A DNA stretch of 64,000 nucleotides from Drechslerella dactyloides (GCA_020064725.1 JAGTWJ010000001.1:186001-250000), one strand, 5' to 3'. Shown: positions 11,059 to 23,438, numbered from the stretch's first letter. The notes: generated from the letters alone by a model not told the origin. Made by a program: numbers and translations.

Positions 11059-12554
11059 ATGCCGCCGCCACGGTTACCATTACCCCTCGGCCTGGGCAGC
11101 AGTAGCTGCTGCTTCCGCATTCTGCGGCCTCCGGTCCCGTCGCCGCGATGCATCCTCCTCCGCGCCAATCCCTTCGCTGCTGCTGCGGCCCCGCCGCCGG
11201 TGGTGGGACGCCATCCGAATCTCCAGCCCCCCTCGCGAATCCAGCACTTCAGCACCACGGCGCCGCGGTACGAAGTCGAGCTGCCGTCGACCAAGGAGGG
11301 AAAGCGGTCGTCGCTGGCGAAAAGCCTCAGCGACCGGCTGGACCACATGCAGGCCGCCATCTTCATGGCCGGGCAGAAGATCAACGACTTGACGGGATAC
11401 AGCGGGATCGAGGCGTTGAAGCGGGACATTGACGCACAGGGTACATCAACTTGACTCGATTCAATCAATCAACCAATCCAAACCAATGTCCGTCCCAGAC
11501 ACACACGCATTACATTACACTTCGCTTGCTTTTAGTCTCACTTCACTTCCACATCTTGCGTACACACACGGATACAATTGTTGCTAACGTCGATGTTCTT
11601 CTTCTGACGGATGTAGAGGCAAGACTGGTCGCCGCGAAGGCGACGGTGAAGGAGGCGAAAGCCGAGTACAAGGCCGCCATCGCCCGCCGCTCCGACTCGC
11701 AGAAGGAAGTGAACGAGCTGCTGCAGCGCAAGAACACATGGTCGCCAACGGACCTCGAGCGCTTCACGGAGCTGTACCGGTCCGACCATGCGAACGAGCA
11801 GGCGGAAATACAGGCGCAGAACCGCCTGACGGAGGTCGAGAAGGACGTCGATAGGGCCAGCGGCGAGCTGAGCAAGAGCATCCTGACGCGGTACCACGAG
11901 GAGCAGGTGTGGAGCGACAAGATCCGTCGGGCGAGCACGTGGGGCACGTGGATGCTGATGGGGTTCAACATTGTGCTGTTCATCGTCGTGCAGCTGGGGC
12001 TGGAGCCGTGGAAGCGGCGGCGGCTGGTGAACAATTTCGAGGAGAAGGTGCGCGGGATGCTGAAGGAGGAGAAGGAGATGATCATGCTGGCGCAGGGTGT
12101 GGCGGTCGAGGGGGCCGCCGTCGCCATTGCGTCGGAGCCGACGGATGCATCGATGGGTACTTTGATCGATGCGTCGACTGTTGCGTCGACGGTTGCATCG
12201 ACGGGTGTACTGAACGCTGGCGAGGAAGCCAAGACAGCGGAGGCGGCAGATGACAGCGGCGTCACGAGCGTACCGACGGCTGAAGATACAAACTCGGACG
12301 AGCATGCAGCGGCCGTCGACGCGGAAGAAGTGCTAGCGGCAGCGGGCGACGACGAGGGCTACCTCTACGACCCGGAGGAAGAAGGGATGGACATGTGGAG
12401 CGTGACTGTGCATCGGCTGAGAAAGTACTTTCGCGAAGAGAGGGTGACGGTGCCGCAGATTGAGATCTCGCTGTGGGTGATCGAGGGGTTTGTGGCGGGG
12501 GCGCTGACCTCAATCACGATAATGGCGACGTTTGCGCTGCTGGACCTCATGTAG
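11059..12554 (+). CDS. SHE9: SHE9/MDM33 mitochondrial inner-membrane protein
   Basis: Inner-membrane protein that shapes or divides the inner membrane in yeast. Two exons, 11059-11440 and 11617-12554, give 439 residues. I chose the ATG at 11059 because it opens a basic, Ser/Pro-rich presequence ([11 protein letters not shown] onward to [11 protein letters not shown]). In-frame ATGs at 10894 and further on also exist but would extend into the divergent promoter. The family block [20 protein letters not shown] is followed by [10 protein letters not shown], then a long charged coiled coil ([40 protein letters not shown]). Two transmembrane segments are present, one at about residues 236-252 ([18 protein letters not shown]) and one at the C-terminus ([20 protein letters not shown]). 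The region between them is Ala/Thr/Glu-rich. The intron has a GCTAAC branch point. Coordinate control with MRPS12 is inference only. Confidence 0.92.
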
Positions 12555-15098
12555 GCCCTCATTGTACAATACTTACTTACTCACTTACTCTCGTATACAT
12601 AAGCAGTTGTAGAGATTTATTACATAAACTCATATACTTAGGAGTACCTAGGTACTTCACTTACACTTACACACAGACGTCTGTCACTCGCATGCATACT
12701 TGATGTAGGTACAAGCAGATGGGGCTGCAAATATTTTAAATGGGCTGCATCGGCAGGCGTCTACGGCATGCAAGTTTGGCGAGTCAGCAATCCGATCCCG
12801 AGCTTGCAAGGCTGACTAACAGGCACTCGACGGTAACTCCAAAGCGGTATAGCGAGCTGCCCCGCAAGAGTTCGAATCCTGTCGACTCGGGAGCTGATTG
12901 ATATCTGTGGAGCTGGAGAAGCGGACCCAGGACGGCATATTAGCAGGATGCTATACCTGCAACGGGTCCTGAAATACTTCGTGCTCTGGCTTGCGCATTC
13001 TTGGCCGGGCTGTAGCTGTTATTATTACATCTGCTAGCAGCTCGGCGCGAACATCGAGCTCGTCATCCGACGGTGAAGATTAGTTTGGATGTGCAGATGC
13101 ATGCCCTTGAACCTCTTTGTTGAGATATCTCGTTTGTGTAGTAGTAGTTCTGTGCCCCTCTCCAACAGCCAACGGTAACCTTACATCCTGAAACTATATT
13201 TATTCTGCAGCACAGATAAATATACACACTCGACACCTACCCCAGGCACATATAAATATATAAAGAGAGGTACGGGAGTGCAATACGAGCTTAGCTAGCT
13301 GGGAAGCAGCTGGAAGCAGCAGCTGGAGCACGAGCAGCTGGGAGCTGGGGAGCTGGAAAGGATGACATGACAGGACGGTTTCGAGTTAGCGGCAGCCCGT
13401 GCTCGCTAGAGGCCTGGTCACTCGCCTGCTGCAGGGCATTTGTAAACTTCCCGGCGTAATCTCATTATTCGGTATCACCCTCGGCGTATGTAATATTAAT
13501 ATCTCCTCCCTCCGTGGTAGCTGTGGAATGCGCTTTGCTGTGCGCCCGCCCATTCCCGAACTCGCTCGAGCGGATTTCAAATCTCTGGCCTCCCACGTAT
13601 ACGTACCGGTGTACTTGTGGAAGTAATGCTGGAGTGATCTAGCTAGTGAATATTGTACCATGACCAGGTTGATTCATGCCATTAACCATCGCGGCGGACT
13701 GCAGCGCCCGCATTGACAGCGTCCTCTGCTGCATGCGGCGATTCCACACGTCAAGACCGATAGCTTGTGAGATCCCGAGTATATTAATCGCATCGGTCCC
13801 GGCCACCTGCGCCGTTATAACGTTGCGGACGCCGTTACGCTGCGAGCTGGATCCGTCTCTCACGTCCCTGACCGTTAACGAGTTCGAGCCAAATTAGCTA
13901 TACCGACACGTTAGATCTAGTTCACGATCGGAGAGGGGCCAGGCCTTGCATGCTTCTAATTCTGCCCGTGGCCTGTCCGCCTGTCCATCAGTCTGCGCCA
14001 GCCAGCCTGCCCGCCTGTCTAGGCAGGGACATTCAGCATCGGCATTCTGCGTCCTGCTTTGATTACGAGGAGGCGAGCCATTGTTCGGTGCAGGTTTCGT
14101 CGTATTTGTCCCGTCTCCGTCATCATCTCGGCCAGACACGAACGTTTACCGCCGTTCGAACGTTAAAACTTATTTACTTACCACTGACGGCTCGCATCGA
14201 AGCGGGCGCCGCAGCTCAGCCGGCCTTTCTTCTCTTCTGGACTGCGCTGCAACATCGATCTGTAACCTCTGCCTCAGCCCTGCCTCCAGATCCGGCCGGC
14301 ATCGCCATCGTCATTGCCATCGACCGGACTCCATCCTTCCCTCCCCTCCCTCCCCTCCACGTACCTTTGCGACCGAATCCACACGCAAACCCCGGCGATA
14401 TAATATATCGCGTCGACAAGCTCGCGAACTCGTACTCTCCCCGCCGAGTTGTTATCGATCGGATCCTGACGAGGCTGCCCGACAAGCTGAGATATACCTG
14501 CCGTCATCATCCTTCCTGCTTCCACGACTTTAACCGCGGGACTCCCTTTTCCCTCCTCTTAATTTTCGTTTTGCCCCGCACCAAGCAGCTGCGGCTCAAA
14601 GCTTAGCAACAAGGAAAGGAAACCAGGCAAAGGCAAAAAGGCACAAAAGGCCGTATTCAATCCAGTTTCGTTTGACGGGGAAAAGGAACAAACCTCGAAA
14701 CAGGAGGCAGCATCTCATCGATATATAGGACTCCACTGCTGCCAGCGCCTAGGATTCCCCGTACGGTTTCGAAACGCCCTTCCAAGGCGGAGGAGGGGTT
14801 GTGCGCTCCATCCGGATCCCACACCTCCCTCGCTCGCGAGCTGACTGGAGGAAGGAAGGAAGGAAGGAATCCTGCACGTCGACGCTCACCAGACGTTAAT
14901 CGATAGCAGCAGCAGGAAGGAAGGAGAGACAAGAGGAAAGAGAGCACGCCGCCGCCTTCTTGCGAGTTCCGTCCGCACGCCCGTCCAGCCACCGACGACG
15001 CCGCTTCCAACAATCTCGGATCAACCTCCTCGGATTGACCAGTCGACCGCTACCACTACCACGACTGCTCGGTCCGCTCCGGCCGGGAGAAGAGCGCG
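12555..15098. other. Intergenic, 2.5 kb
   Basis: This is the 3' flank of SHE9 and the long upstream region of the arrestin-like gene. It contains a palindrome AGTACCTAGGTACT at 12643-12656, a tRNA-like B-box fragment near 12865-12880 that does not fold into a tRNA, and a GGAA repeat at 14848-14869. Two minus-strand open frames (13639-13863 and 13894-14139) look mildly coding-like but could not be joined convincingly. Confidence 0.55.
14848..14869. repeat. (GGAA)n microsatellite
   Basis: About five GGAA units in the upstream region of the arrestin-like gene. Confidence 0.85.
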
Positions 15099-16507
15099 AT
15101 GACGGCACGAGTCAGAGTGAGCGGTCCGCCGAACAGCAACTTTCTGGTCGGATATCCAGGCATCTCGGCCACACTGGTACGTATACTGCATACCCACGCC
15201 CTCTCCCCACGCCATTGCTTCACATGCGTTTTTCGTTATCTGTCTATCCGCAAGGCTGGCTTTTCGCTAATGTTGCTGTTTGTGTTCCCGGCTTCTCCAG
15301 CCACGAATAGAAGGCAAGGTCGAGATCCGCCCCGCCGTCGGCGTCAGCGCCCCCTTCCAGATCTCCTACGTCTCGATAGGCCTCTATCGTCGCGAAACCG
15401 TACACCCGCATGCCGACACCAAAATCGTCAACCACCTCGCCGCGCCGCGCAAGGAATGGGCCGACCTCGTCGGCAAGGAGCTCATGCTGTACCGGTGCCA
15501 CCACAGCGTTTCCTACGAGGACATCCTCTACATGGACCTGCCGTTCGTGCTCTTCATACCCTTCAATCGCCCCGGCTTCGACGCCGTCCGTCTGCCACCT
15601 GCCACAATATCCCTGCCGAGCCGGACGCTGGAAACGTTCTACGAACTCGTCGTAACGCTGCATCAGGGCAACCAGACGAGCGGTGAAATGAAGCGATTCG
15701 CGTTCCCCGTCCCGCTGTGTCGGTACGACAGTTTATCGACGTTCGGCATGTACAACGTGCAGGAGGTGCAGGAGAAGACGACGGACCACCTGGTCAACCT
15801 GGGGATCAAGCTGCCGCGGTGGAGCTACGGGCCCGGCGACATCGTACAGATCAATATATACGTCTCGCCGAACCCGGACTGGTCCAAAGCGAAACGGGTG
15901 TCGATAAAGAACATATCGGTGGTCATCGAGGAGGCGATAACGTTCAACCCGGAAGGAGACGAGCCCAAGACGGTGATCAACAAGATAGCGCGGCAGGCGG
16001 TGCCTGTCAACCGCAAACTGCCCGCGGAAGGGTTTCAGACGCATTGCTCGCTGCCGTTTCCGCGGAAGGAGGTCAGAGATAACGATGGATGCATCCCGCG
16101 GCAGAAGCAAGGGTTTCCGCTGTACCATGTGTCTGGGTTCACGACGGCCGCATACCTCTACAAAATTGAGTACTTTTTGACAATCAAGGTGGGTCCACAA
16201 TCGGGATAAAAACTACCGGGCCGATAGCGGTGGTGGCCTTTTGCTAACTGAACCGGCGCGATAGGCGAGTTTTAGCGCGGCGAGAGACATCACATTACGG
16301 CAGCGGATAGTCGTCTGCCCGCTCGACCACGAGACATGCAAGGAGGAGATGGACGCGATCGAGCAAGCGGCCAACGACGCGAAATACGTCAACCCGGACA
16401 ACCCGATGCTGCCATCGCCGGTGATCATCCGGCCGAAGGATCGGAACGCGCTGCACAAGCTCGGCATGACGTACGTCGGCGCGGACAGAAAGCTGCTGAT
16501 TGAATGA
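15099..16507 (+). CDS. Arrestin-like protein (N- and C-domain arrestin fold)
   Basis: Probable cytosolic adaptor with an arrestin fold. Fungal arrestins usually recruit ubiquitin ligases to membrane proteins, but the target of this one is unknown. Three exons, 15099-15176, 15301-16188 and 16265-16507, give 402 residues. The N-terminus VSGPPNSNFLVGYPGISATL runs across intron 1 into PRIEGKVEIRPAVGVSAPF. The middle contains the beta-strand pattern of arrestins (YEDILYMDLPFVLFIPFNRP, FYELVVTLHQG, LGIKLPRWSYGPGDIVQINI, KRVSIKNISVVIEEAITF, then YKIEYFLTIK and the end HKLGMTYVGADRKLLIE). I see no PPxY motif. The last intron has a GCTAAC branch point. I recognise the arrestin pattern and conserved filamentous-fungal motifs but cannot give a gene symbol. 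Confidence 0.85.
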
Positions 16508-18622
16508 TTCGACGTGCGACTGCCTACATACATCTATCTACATGAAAACATCCACCTGCACACACCGGTCTCGAAGCCTTGACCGCAATTGCTGCGCGAC
16601 TGCTGGACGCACATTCACCGCACCGTACCGCACCGTACCGCCACCGTACCGTACGATGTTGCCTCGGCACAACATCATACATATATGCTGCCGATCCGGA
16701 ATACTTGACGACATTTGAGGTCTCGCGAGTTTGAACGGACGGTCAGACAGGTTGCCGTTCCCCCCCATTTGGTCAGCGAAGGCGACGGTCCGAACTGCCA
16801 TTCACTCACACCACATCGCAATCGTATCATATCATATCACATCGTCCTATATCACCAAACACCCCGTCTACATACTATCGACAAGTTACAGCTACAAAAC
16901 TTGCCATGCCATACCATACCATCACCTCCAGCCCTCGCTTGCCCGTATCACCGTATTGTATATTGGAAATGGCAAGCAATATTGTTCTTTCTACCCGGTG
17001 TTGGATTTTCAAAAGTCCATCTCCGTCATGGCCGCGAGTTCGGAATTGATGTTCCCAAGCAAGCAAAACAATAATGATACCATCACTCACCCACTCACCC
17101 ATCTCCAGTGCATATCCCTCCGTCGTAATGTGACGAAGCTACTCTTCTACCTCTCTCTCCTGTTGGGATACTTTTGGCTTTTCCTTTTCTTCTTCTTTCT
17201 TTCGGCGATCTTGTGTCTTACGGCGGGTATATCTGCACTCCTCCGTTGGCTGCTTGCTCGGTTGCACTTTGGGTAGCGGGTTTTTCTTCACATTTCCACC
17301 ATGTCTGTAATGTCAAAGCGGGCTTTTCTTCCAATTTTGCGCGCTACTCTGATGACTTTATTGCTGCGATTTCTGTATGATGTATCTCCTTGTGTTCCTC
17401 TACCTTCTATCGACCCGTAATACCACTCTTCGAATCCGCCGTCGCTCTCATTTCCTATACATGACTCCATCTATCTTCTTCTTCTTCTTCCTCTGACTGA
17501 TCCTCAACGAGTTAACTGGCTGCGAGCTTCTTTTCATGATCATTACTACGGATATTCTGGGTTGACGTTCGGAGTATTGGATGATAAAAATTCGGGAGCT
17601 GGGAGACGATATGATACGATATTGACGTTGTTACTGAACTTCCCTCGTGAATGGCCGTTCTTAAATGCCACCTTCTCTTACATGAGTCCCATTGTTCTAT
17701 TTTGTTCTGTAATCTCATCATGCATTATGATGTACGCCGTCGATGGCGTGTGTATGTGTACGAGTATGTGAACGGCCGTTGATAATGCTACGTCGTTTTG
17801 ATACGATTGTTTGGACCTGCTGAATTCTTGCGCTTTCATCATGAACCACCGCGTGTGGAATTCGATTACTTCGCCTGATACTTGTGTATTTTCCCTACGG
17901 GTCCAAGAGTGCAGCTTGCATCTCGTTTGTGTGTTCAGAAAATCGAATCGAGGTCGCTTCGTTGTTTGTGTTGCGGCTCTCGTGGCGGTTGTTGTGAAAG
18001 ACACGCGAGAAGCCTCCAAACGGTCCCCCATCCATCCATCCATCCACCCATCCATTCATCGCCATCCACCGCCATCCACCTGCACCGCCTTCGCCATCGT
18101 TTCCTCTCCCAGTCCGCATCTGTATCACAGGTCAAGAGCACCATCGCCCCTCCGTGCTCTGCAGGCATTCCTCCCATCTAGCGCATCCATCACCAATTGC
18201 CCAGCGGCCCGAACCGCCAAGACGAAAGCGTGCCCGAGCCGTTGTTTTGGTCGCCGCCCCGCCATTCATCGCAGCAGGAACAAACGTAACATTTCGAGCA
18301 CCATCCAGCATCTCGACAAACCAAACCGCCAACAGACAAACAGACAGCCCGATAACCTACAGCCTCGCCGTCCAGTCTATACACACCGCGTCGCGCCGAC
18401 CAGCGAATACGCCCAGCGCCTACGCACCTCTTTCTCATGACCCGCACGCTCACATAGGACAGGCAGCACCGCACATAACGTCGTCCCCCAGTCGCTACCG
18501 GAACATCAAATTAAGTCGTCGCACTATACCGACCGATCAACCGACCTACCTACCCACGCGGACGGGCGCGGGCACGGCACACCCCAGCCTTGGTTTGATA
18601 CTACTACTGGCGCTGCACGTCG
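16508..18622. other. Intergenic, 2.1 kb
   Basis: No gene is supported. The stretch is the 3' flank of the arrestin-like gene and the upstream region of ULP1. It has short tandem motifs (ACCGTACCGC-type units at 16618-16652, CATAT-type units at about 16825-16850) and a CCAT/ATCC repeat at 18028-18060. Pyrimidine-rich sequence precedes the ULP1 start. Confidence 0.6.
18028..18060. repeat. (CCAT)n microsatellite
   Basis: Imperfect CCAT repeat upstream of ULP1, followed by two related CGCCATCCAC units. Confidence 0.85.
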
Positions 18623-20751
18623 ATGTCTGCGACGGCGACGACGACGACAACCGCCAACAGTGTCGCGCATGGACTGCCGCTCTTGCACTCGGACGAAAAG
18701 CAGAGTTACAGCGAGACGGCGGCGCGGAAGGGTCAGCAGGACGACTTTGGTATCATGACGAATCTTTTCAAGAACCTGTGGACATCATGTAAGGGCGTAC
18801 CCCATACATACAAAATCTCTCCCACATTTATTGACCCGCTGCGGTGCTCAGTATTCGATAAGCTCTTCGGCGAAGGCAGCGATGATGGCAACGGCGGCAA
18901 CAGGACCGTCGACCGCGACGACGTGGCGGAAGAGCGCCAGGAGCTAGGGTACACCTCGACATTCGAAGGAAACTCGCGGAAACGGCGACGTCCATCCCCC
19001 GCCGACGAGCGCGATGGCCCGCCGGCGCTACCGGCGCTACGGACGACGTCGAAAACACGCTCCTACGACCCATCCGGCAGCGACCGAAGCAACCTCTCCC
19101 CCTCCGACCGACGAACGCCATCAACCAATCCGACGGAACCGCAGAGCGACAACCTGAAGAGCGCGTCGATATTAGACTACACGGAGTCGAAATGGCGGGA
19201 ACGGTCGGAAACGCCGATCTTCGGCACCGTCCGCACGGGCCCCGCGCTCGACGGGTCGCAGCAGCTGAAGCGCTCGCTCGCGCGGCGGAACCAGGCGACG
19301 CAGCCGCAGGGGAACCCGCTGCTCCGTTTATCAATCTCGTCGCACGATCGGGTCAGCAAGCGGTCGAGTACGCCGTCGTCGATGCGCAGCTCGCGCGCGC
19401 GACGGAGCAGTCTTACGCCGTGGAAGTCGCGCGCGACGGAGGACCCGAGCTTTCAGTTCTTTCCGGACCCGAGTCAGTATAGCCCGCCGTCGGAGCGGTT
19501 GCCGTACCAGAGCGCGCTTAGGATGTCAACTGGAGGTTCGTTCGAATACAAATGATATCGTTTGAAGAGGCCGTCGAGCTCGGCGGTGGATTCGCGCGGG
19601 TCTAACGTTTCATGTGTGCATGCAGCTTCTTCGTACCGAGCGACCGGGTTTCGAGCGAGTACCACGGCGACGCCATCGCGATCATCGCGGCTTCAAGCAT
19701 CGATCAACGAAAGCGCCAGGAAAAAAGCAACGCCTAAGAAGCCATGGCTCTTGCAGAAGGTTTGTGAACAGTTGGATATGTCGGATGTATATATATGTAG
19801 ATGTATCAGCGGGTTTCTAACAGCATCAACAGGACCCGGGAGCCCTCGTTAACGACGCGGAGTCACTTGCGATTCTTATCAGGCAGCTGCAGGAGAACCA
19901 TGTCGAGGGGTTTGAGATGTACTCGCAGGTGCAGGAGCGGCAGAAGAAGGTCGCGGAGCAGATCCGCGAAATGCAGGCGCCGGTACGTAAACACCCCAAA
20001 CCTAGGACAGAGAGCGCGGCAATACATACTGACGTTTCCATAATTCCTCTAGAAATCCAGGGCTGAAGTTCTGCGGGATATCTCGGAAGACTCGCTGGCG
20101 GAGCTGCACCGCTTCCTGTTGAACCGCAACCAGAACCACGAGGCGCGGCTAATCGGCGGCTGCCCAATCACGCCCCGCAACCTCAAGACGCTCAGCGGCT
20201 CGCAATGGCTCAACGACGAGGTCATCAACGCGTACATCCACCTGATCAAGGAGCGCGCCAACTCGGACGGCAAAACGCACCTGATCCTCCTCAACAGCAT
20301 GTTTGTAACGACGTTCAAGGACAACGGGTACTCGCGCGTCGCCCGCTGGGCCAAGCGCGCGGGGGCCGGCGGCGACAAGATTTTGCAGCTGGACGGCGTG
20401 ATCGTCCCCATACATCGGAATTACCACTGGACGCTCGCCTTCATCAATGTGGCGCAGAAGCGGTTCGAGTACTACGACTCGCTGGCGGGCCACTGGGATC
20501 CCATCCGGCTGCTGCGGGATTACATGCGCCAGGAGGTCGGGGCAGGCTATGTTGATGCCGATTGGTCGGATTACTATCCCGGCGACCAGACGCCGCAGCA
20601 GGGGAACGGCGTGGATTGCGGTGTGTTTTTGTGTAAGACTGCGGAGGTGATTTGCCGGGACGGTATGCTGTCGTTTTCGCAGAAGGACATACCTAAGATC
20701 CGGCGGATGATGCAGGTGGAGCTGCTGCAGGCGGACTTGGCGGCCGTCTAA
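18623..20751 (+). CDS. ULP1: ULP1-type SUMO-specific cysteine protease (C48)
   Basis: Matures SUMO and removes it from conjugates, usually at the nuclear pore. Exons 18623-19535, 19626-19759, 19833-19982 and 20053-20751 give 631 residues. The N-terminal half is Ser/Arg-rich and disordered, with basic clusters such as SRKRRRPSP. The catalytic domain begins at about residue 420. It shows LIGGCPITPRNLKTLSGSQW and LNDEVINAYIHLI, then the catalytic His in NYHWTLAFI, Asp in FEYYDSLAG, and the oxyanion Gln and nucleophile Cys in QQGNGVDCGVFLCK. Introns 1 and 2 have TCTAAC branch points. Intron 1 uses a rare GTTCGT donor and intron 2 GTTTGT. A 63-base segment at 18789-18851 has GTAAGG and CTCAG ends and no stop, so it could be an extra intron; removing it gives 610 residues with a smoother LFKNLWTSLFDKLFGEG junction. 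Confidence 0.93.
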
Positions 20752-21452
20752 AAAAATATCGTACATACTAGTGGGGGGAAAGGACTGCGCGGTGGTATGA
20801 TGGGTAGTGTCCTTTCTTTTATTCTTTTGGTATTCTTTTTCTTTTTAATTCTTGCATTGCGTTCACTCGTTGATGGGCGAGAGATTGATTGCGGGATTGA
20901 TTGATTGATTGATTGATTCGACTGATTGCATGGCGATATTGGCGAGGGTATGGCGCATATACTGATGGCTTTTCTTTTTCTTCCTCTATTCTTTAATGGT
21001 CCGTTTTACATTATTGTATATTCTTCTTACCTTGGTTGCATTTGTGGCGGGCATTGAGCGGGCCTTTGAATGTGAGAATTTATTCTTCCGGTAGTCGTTG
21101 CTTGCATTGGTGACTTTCCTTGAAGATTTCCGCGACTGCGAGCCTTGTAGAATGCTGGGCAGACGCAACTGCGTGTATACTGTGGCCTGCCGGGTGCCTG
21201 ACTTTTCTATTCCGTCGCTCTTGATGCGGTATCCAAGCGGAAGTGTGAATGCTGTGTTGAGTCTGTTGCAGGCTGATGATGATGCGTTGCCGTTGGTCAT
21301 TGTTAATAGCCATATACGGCAACTTCCCATGCGACAAACAGCACGTTCCGTCGACGTCTATCCTATCAACGTGAGTCCGCGGCCGCGACACGCTCATCTC
21401 AGCTTCTCACCTTCACCTACCACCAACCCCGCGATCGCACTGACAACCAGCC
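20752..21452. other. Intergenic between ULP1 and elongin C
   Basis: No gene is seen. It contains the ULP1 3' flank, which is rich in TTTTCTTT-like tracts, and a GATT repeat at 20895-20918. The elongin C upstream region follows. Confidence 0.65.
20895..20918. repeat. (GATT)6 microsatellite
   Basis: Six consecutive GATT units downstream of ULP1. Confidence 0.9.
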
Positions 21453-21999
21453 ATGGCAGCGATAGTAGACGACCAGGGCGTCCTGACTCTCGTCAGCAAT
21501 GACGATTTCCAGGTTTGTTCATAGACCGTTCATTCCACTTTACACGATATCGTTTGCCGGTTGGCATGAGCTGACTCTTATCCATCCATTAGTTCGTGGT
21601 TCCGAAGAGGACGGCCTTCGCGTCAAAGACGATCCGCAACATGTTCAACAAGAACAGTACGTCCCTCTCTCTGTATAACTGCTAGTACTACCGTGTATGA
21701 TGAGCTAACGTTGTCATAGCTGGCTACATTGAAGCGAAGGAGAACCGCGTCCGCTTCGACGACATGAAGTATGCCCCTACATATATATATATATATATAT
21801 ACAGTCACAGGTTCGGTGCAGGGAATTTAAGCTGACGGGTTGGTGAAATGAATGCAGCGGCGTCCTCCTCGAGAAGGTGTGCGAGTACTTTTGCTACAAG
21901 GAGAAATACAACGGGTCCAGAGGCGCGGTTCCCGAATTCAAGATCCCACCGGAGATGGCGCTGGAGCTCATGACCACGGCCGACTTTTTGGAGGTTTAG
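21453..21999 (+). CDS. ELC1: Elongin C (SKP1/BTB fold)
   Basis: Small adaptor of cullin ubiquitin ligases. In yeast Elc1 acts in the complex that degrades stalled RNA polymerase II. Four exons, 21453-21512, 21593-21656, 21720-21768 and 21858-21999, give 104 residues, normal for elongin C. Motifs: FVVPKRTAFASKTIRNMF near the N-terminus (with strand beta-1 LTLVSNDDFQ before it), YIEAKENRVRFDDMNGVLLE, the helix VCEYFCYKEKYNG, and the conserved C-terminal segment EFKIPPEMALELMTTADFLE. Exon 3 has a GCTAAC branch point and exon 4 a GCTGAC one. Intron 3 holds an AT microsatellite. The stop lies 92 bases from the stop of the convergent SEN54 gene, so 3' UTRs must overlap or be very short. Confidence 0.95.
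21781..21801. repeat. (AT)10 microsatellite in elongin C intron 3
   Basis: A perfect AT dinucleotide run inside the third intron of the elongin C gene, between donor and branch point. Confidence 0.9.
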
Positions 22000-22091
22000 A
22001 ATACATGTTCCCTGTACTATACATACATACACTCTACACGCACTGGTGGCAGCTGGTAGCAGCTTTATGACGCTGCATGCTGAATGATAAT

Positions 22092-23438
22092 TCACTTCTT
22101 CGCCAGCTTCTGGTTCCCCTGTCCGACTTTTCGAGGTGCTCGTCCTTTACCCTTCCCGCTCTTGGTGGTGGTCGGCGGGTCGACGTCGAGCAGGTGCTCG
22201 TTGAAGCGGGAGTCTGAAAACCGCATGTAGCTGATGACGCCATAATCTACGACCGCGAGCACCACGTTCCTCCGCCCTTCTTTCAAAGCCTGGTAGAGCG
22301 CCGTCTGCCGTTTCGCGGGGTCGATCTCGGGTATCTCGCTGAACAGGCCCTCGACTTGCGTCAGCGACGGCATCCGTGTATCCCTCGTCGACACCACGGA
22401 GACGTAGAAGTCCGGTGGTCCGGGGCTTGACTTTTTGAAATTCGGGCGCGGTTTCCACACGTGGAACGTGACGGCGAACCGTGGATCTTTGCCGCCCGCC
22501 GTCGGCAGCTCGAGCGTCCGCCGCGGTATCAGCAGCCGGTTGTATATCTCCCTGTAACTCCTATACGCTCCCGGCGCTAACATCGCGCGAAACGGGTCCA
22601 TCCCTCCTCGCCGCCACGCACTCTGAAACACCGATGCGAACAGCGCGCGGGAGATCCCCAGACCCCAGGTGTATACCCGCGGACCCCACCCGCGGCCGCC
22701 CTTCGCCTCCGCGGGTCGATACTCGTACCCCACGTTGCGGAACAGGTCGTCGAATTGCTGTGCGGGGTCGCGGTAGACGACGTACCCCGTCCGCCGTAGG
22801 TTCGCGTAGACCTGGTAGCGCTCCAACCCGCCGGTGGCAGCGAGAGCGGCGGCGTAGACGGCCTGTACGCTCATCGGGACGTTTGTGCTGCTGTCGTCGC
22901 TGTCGCTGTCGTAGAAGCATTCGAGGCTGCCGCGCTCGACCATGTAGATGAGCTCTTCGGGCAGCAGCCAGATTGTGCCGGTGCTGTCGGCGCGGCCCAT
23001 GGACTTGAAGAGAACGCCGCGCTGCTCGTGGACTTTTGCCAGGCGGCGGGCGGGGTGCCACGTTGCCGTTACCCGGTTCTTCCTATCGAATGTATGAGTA
23101 TAATACTATATGCATATGAATAGATGGTGGAAGGTTGTGGTTACCCGGTGTGCGTGCGCTCGGCGGACAGAGCCTGGAACATGGCGTTCCGACTGTCGTC
23201 CAGCGCGGTGGTCTGCAGGTTTGTACCATCGGGCTCAAAGTCCTTCTCACCGCGCTTGGGAATGCTCCCGCCGCCGCCCTTCCTGTCGCGCCGGTCGAGT
23301 CAGCCAGCTCTCAGGCATACGGTTGCGCTGTAGCACGTACTTTGCGATCGCAGCGAGGAAGCGAAAGTCCTGCGTCTCGTCGGAGAGGTCGACGTCCGCA
23401 GCGGCGTCCAGGCCGCCGTCGATGCCGTCTGTCTCCAT
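22092..23438 (-). CDS. SEN54: tRNA-splicing endonuclease subunit SEN54
   Basis: Structural subunit of the heterotetrameric endonuclease that excises tRNA introns. Three minus-strand exons, 23341-23438 (ATG), 23145-23282 and 22092-23082, give 408 residues. The N-terminal family block runs DETQDFRFLAAIAKKGGGGS, IPKRGEKDFEPDGTNLQT and RNAMFQALSAERTHTGKNRV. The next block contains TATWHPARRLAKVHEQRGVL, FKSMGRADSTGTIWLLPEEL and IYMVERGSLECF, the signature start of the Sen54 N-domain. The C-terminal endonuclease-like fold (FAVTFHVWKPRPNFKKSSPG, PDFYVSVVSTRD, NVVLAVVDYGVISYMRFSD) lacks the catalytic triad, as expected for Sen54. A Lys/Arg-rich tail ends the protein. The start codon lies 288 bases from that of the divergent HAD phosphatase gene. 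Confidence 0.95.

Noticed and set aside
11538..12305. Long minus-strand frames antisense to SHE9
   Set aside because: Shadow frames of the SHE9 coding exon; no independent support.
12790..12895. tRNA-like element (B-box-like AGTTCGAATCC with inverted repeats)
   Set aside because: The T-arm stem has at least two mismatches, no consistent acceptor stem or anticodon arm could be drawn, and the A box is absent. It may be chance or a decayed tRNA.
13639..14139. Possible two-exon minus-strand gene in the SHE9-arrestin gap
   Set aside because: The two frames look mildly protein-like, but the only joining intron would be about 42 bases, shorter than any other here, without a proper branch point and without a known family.
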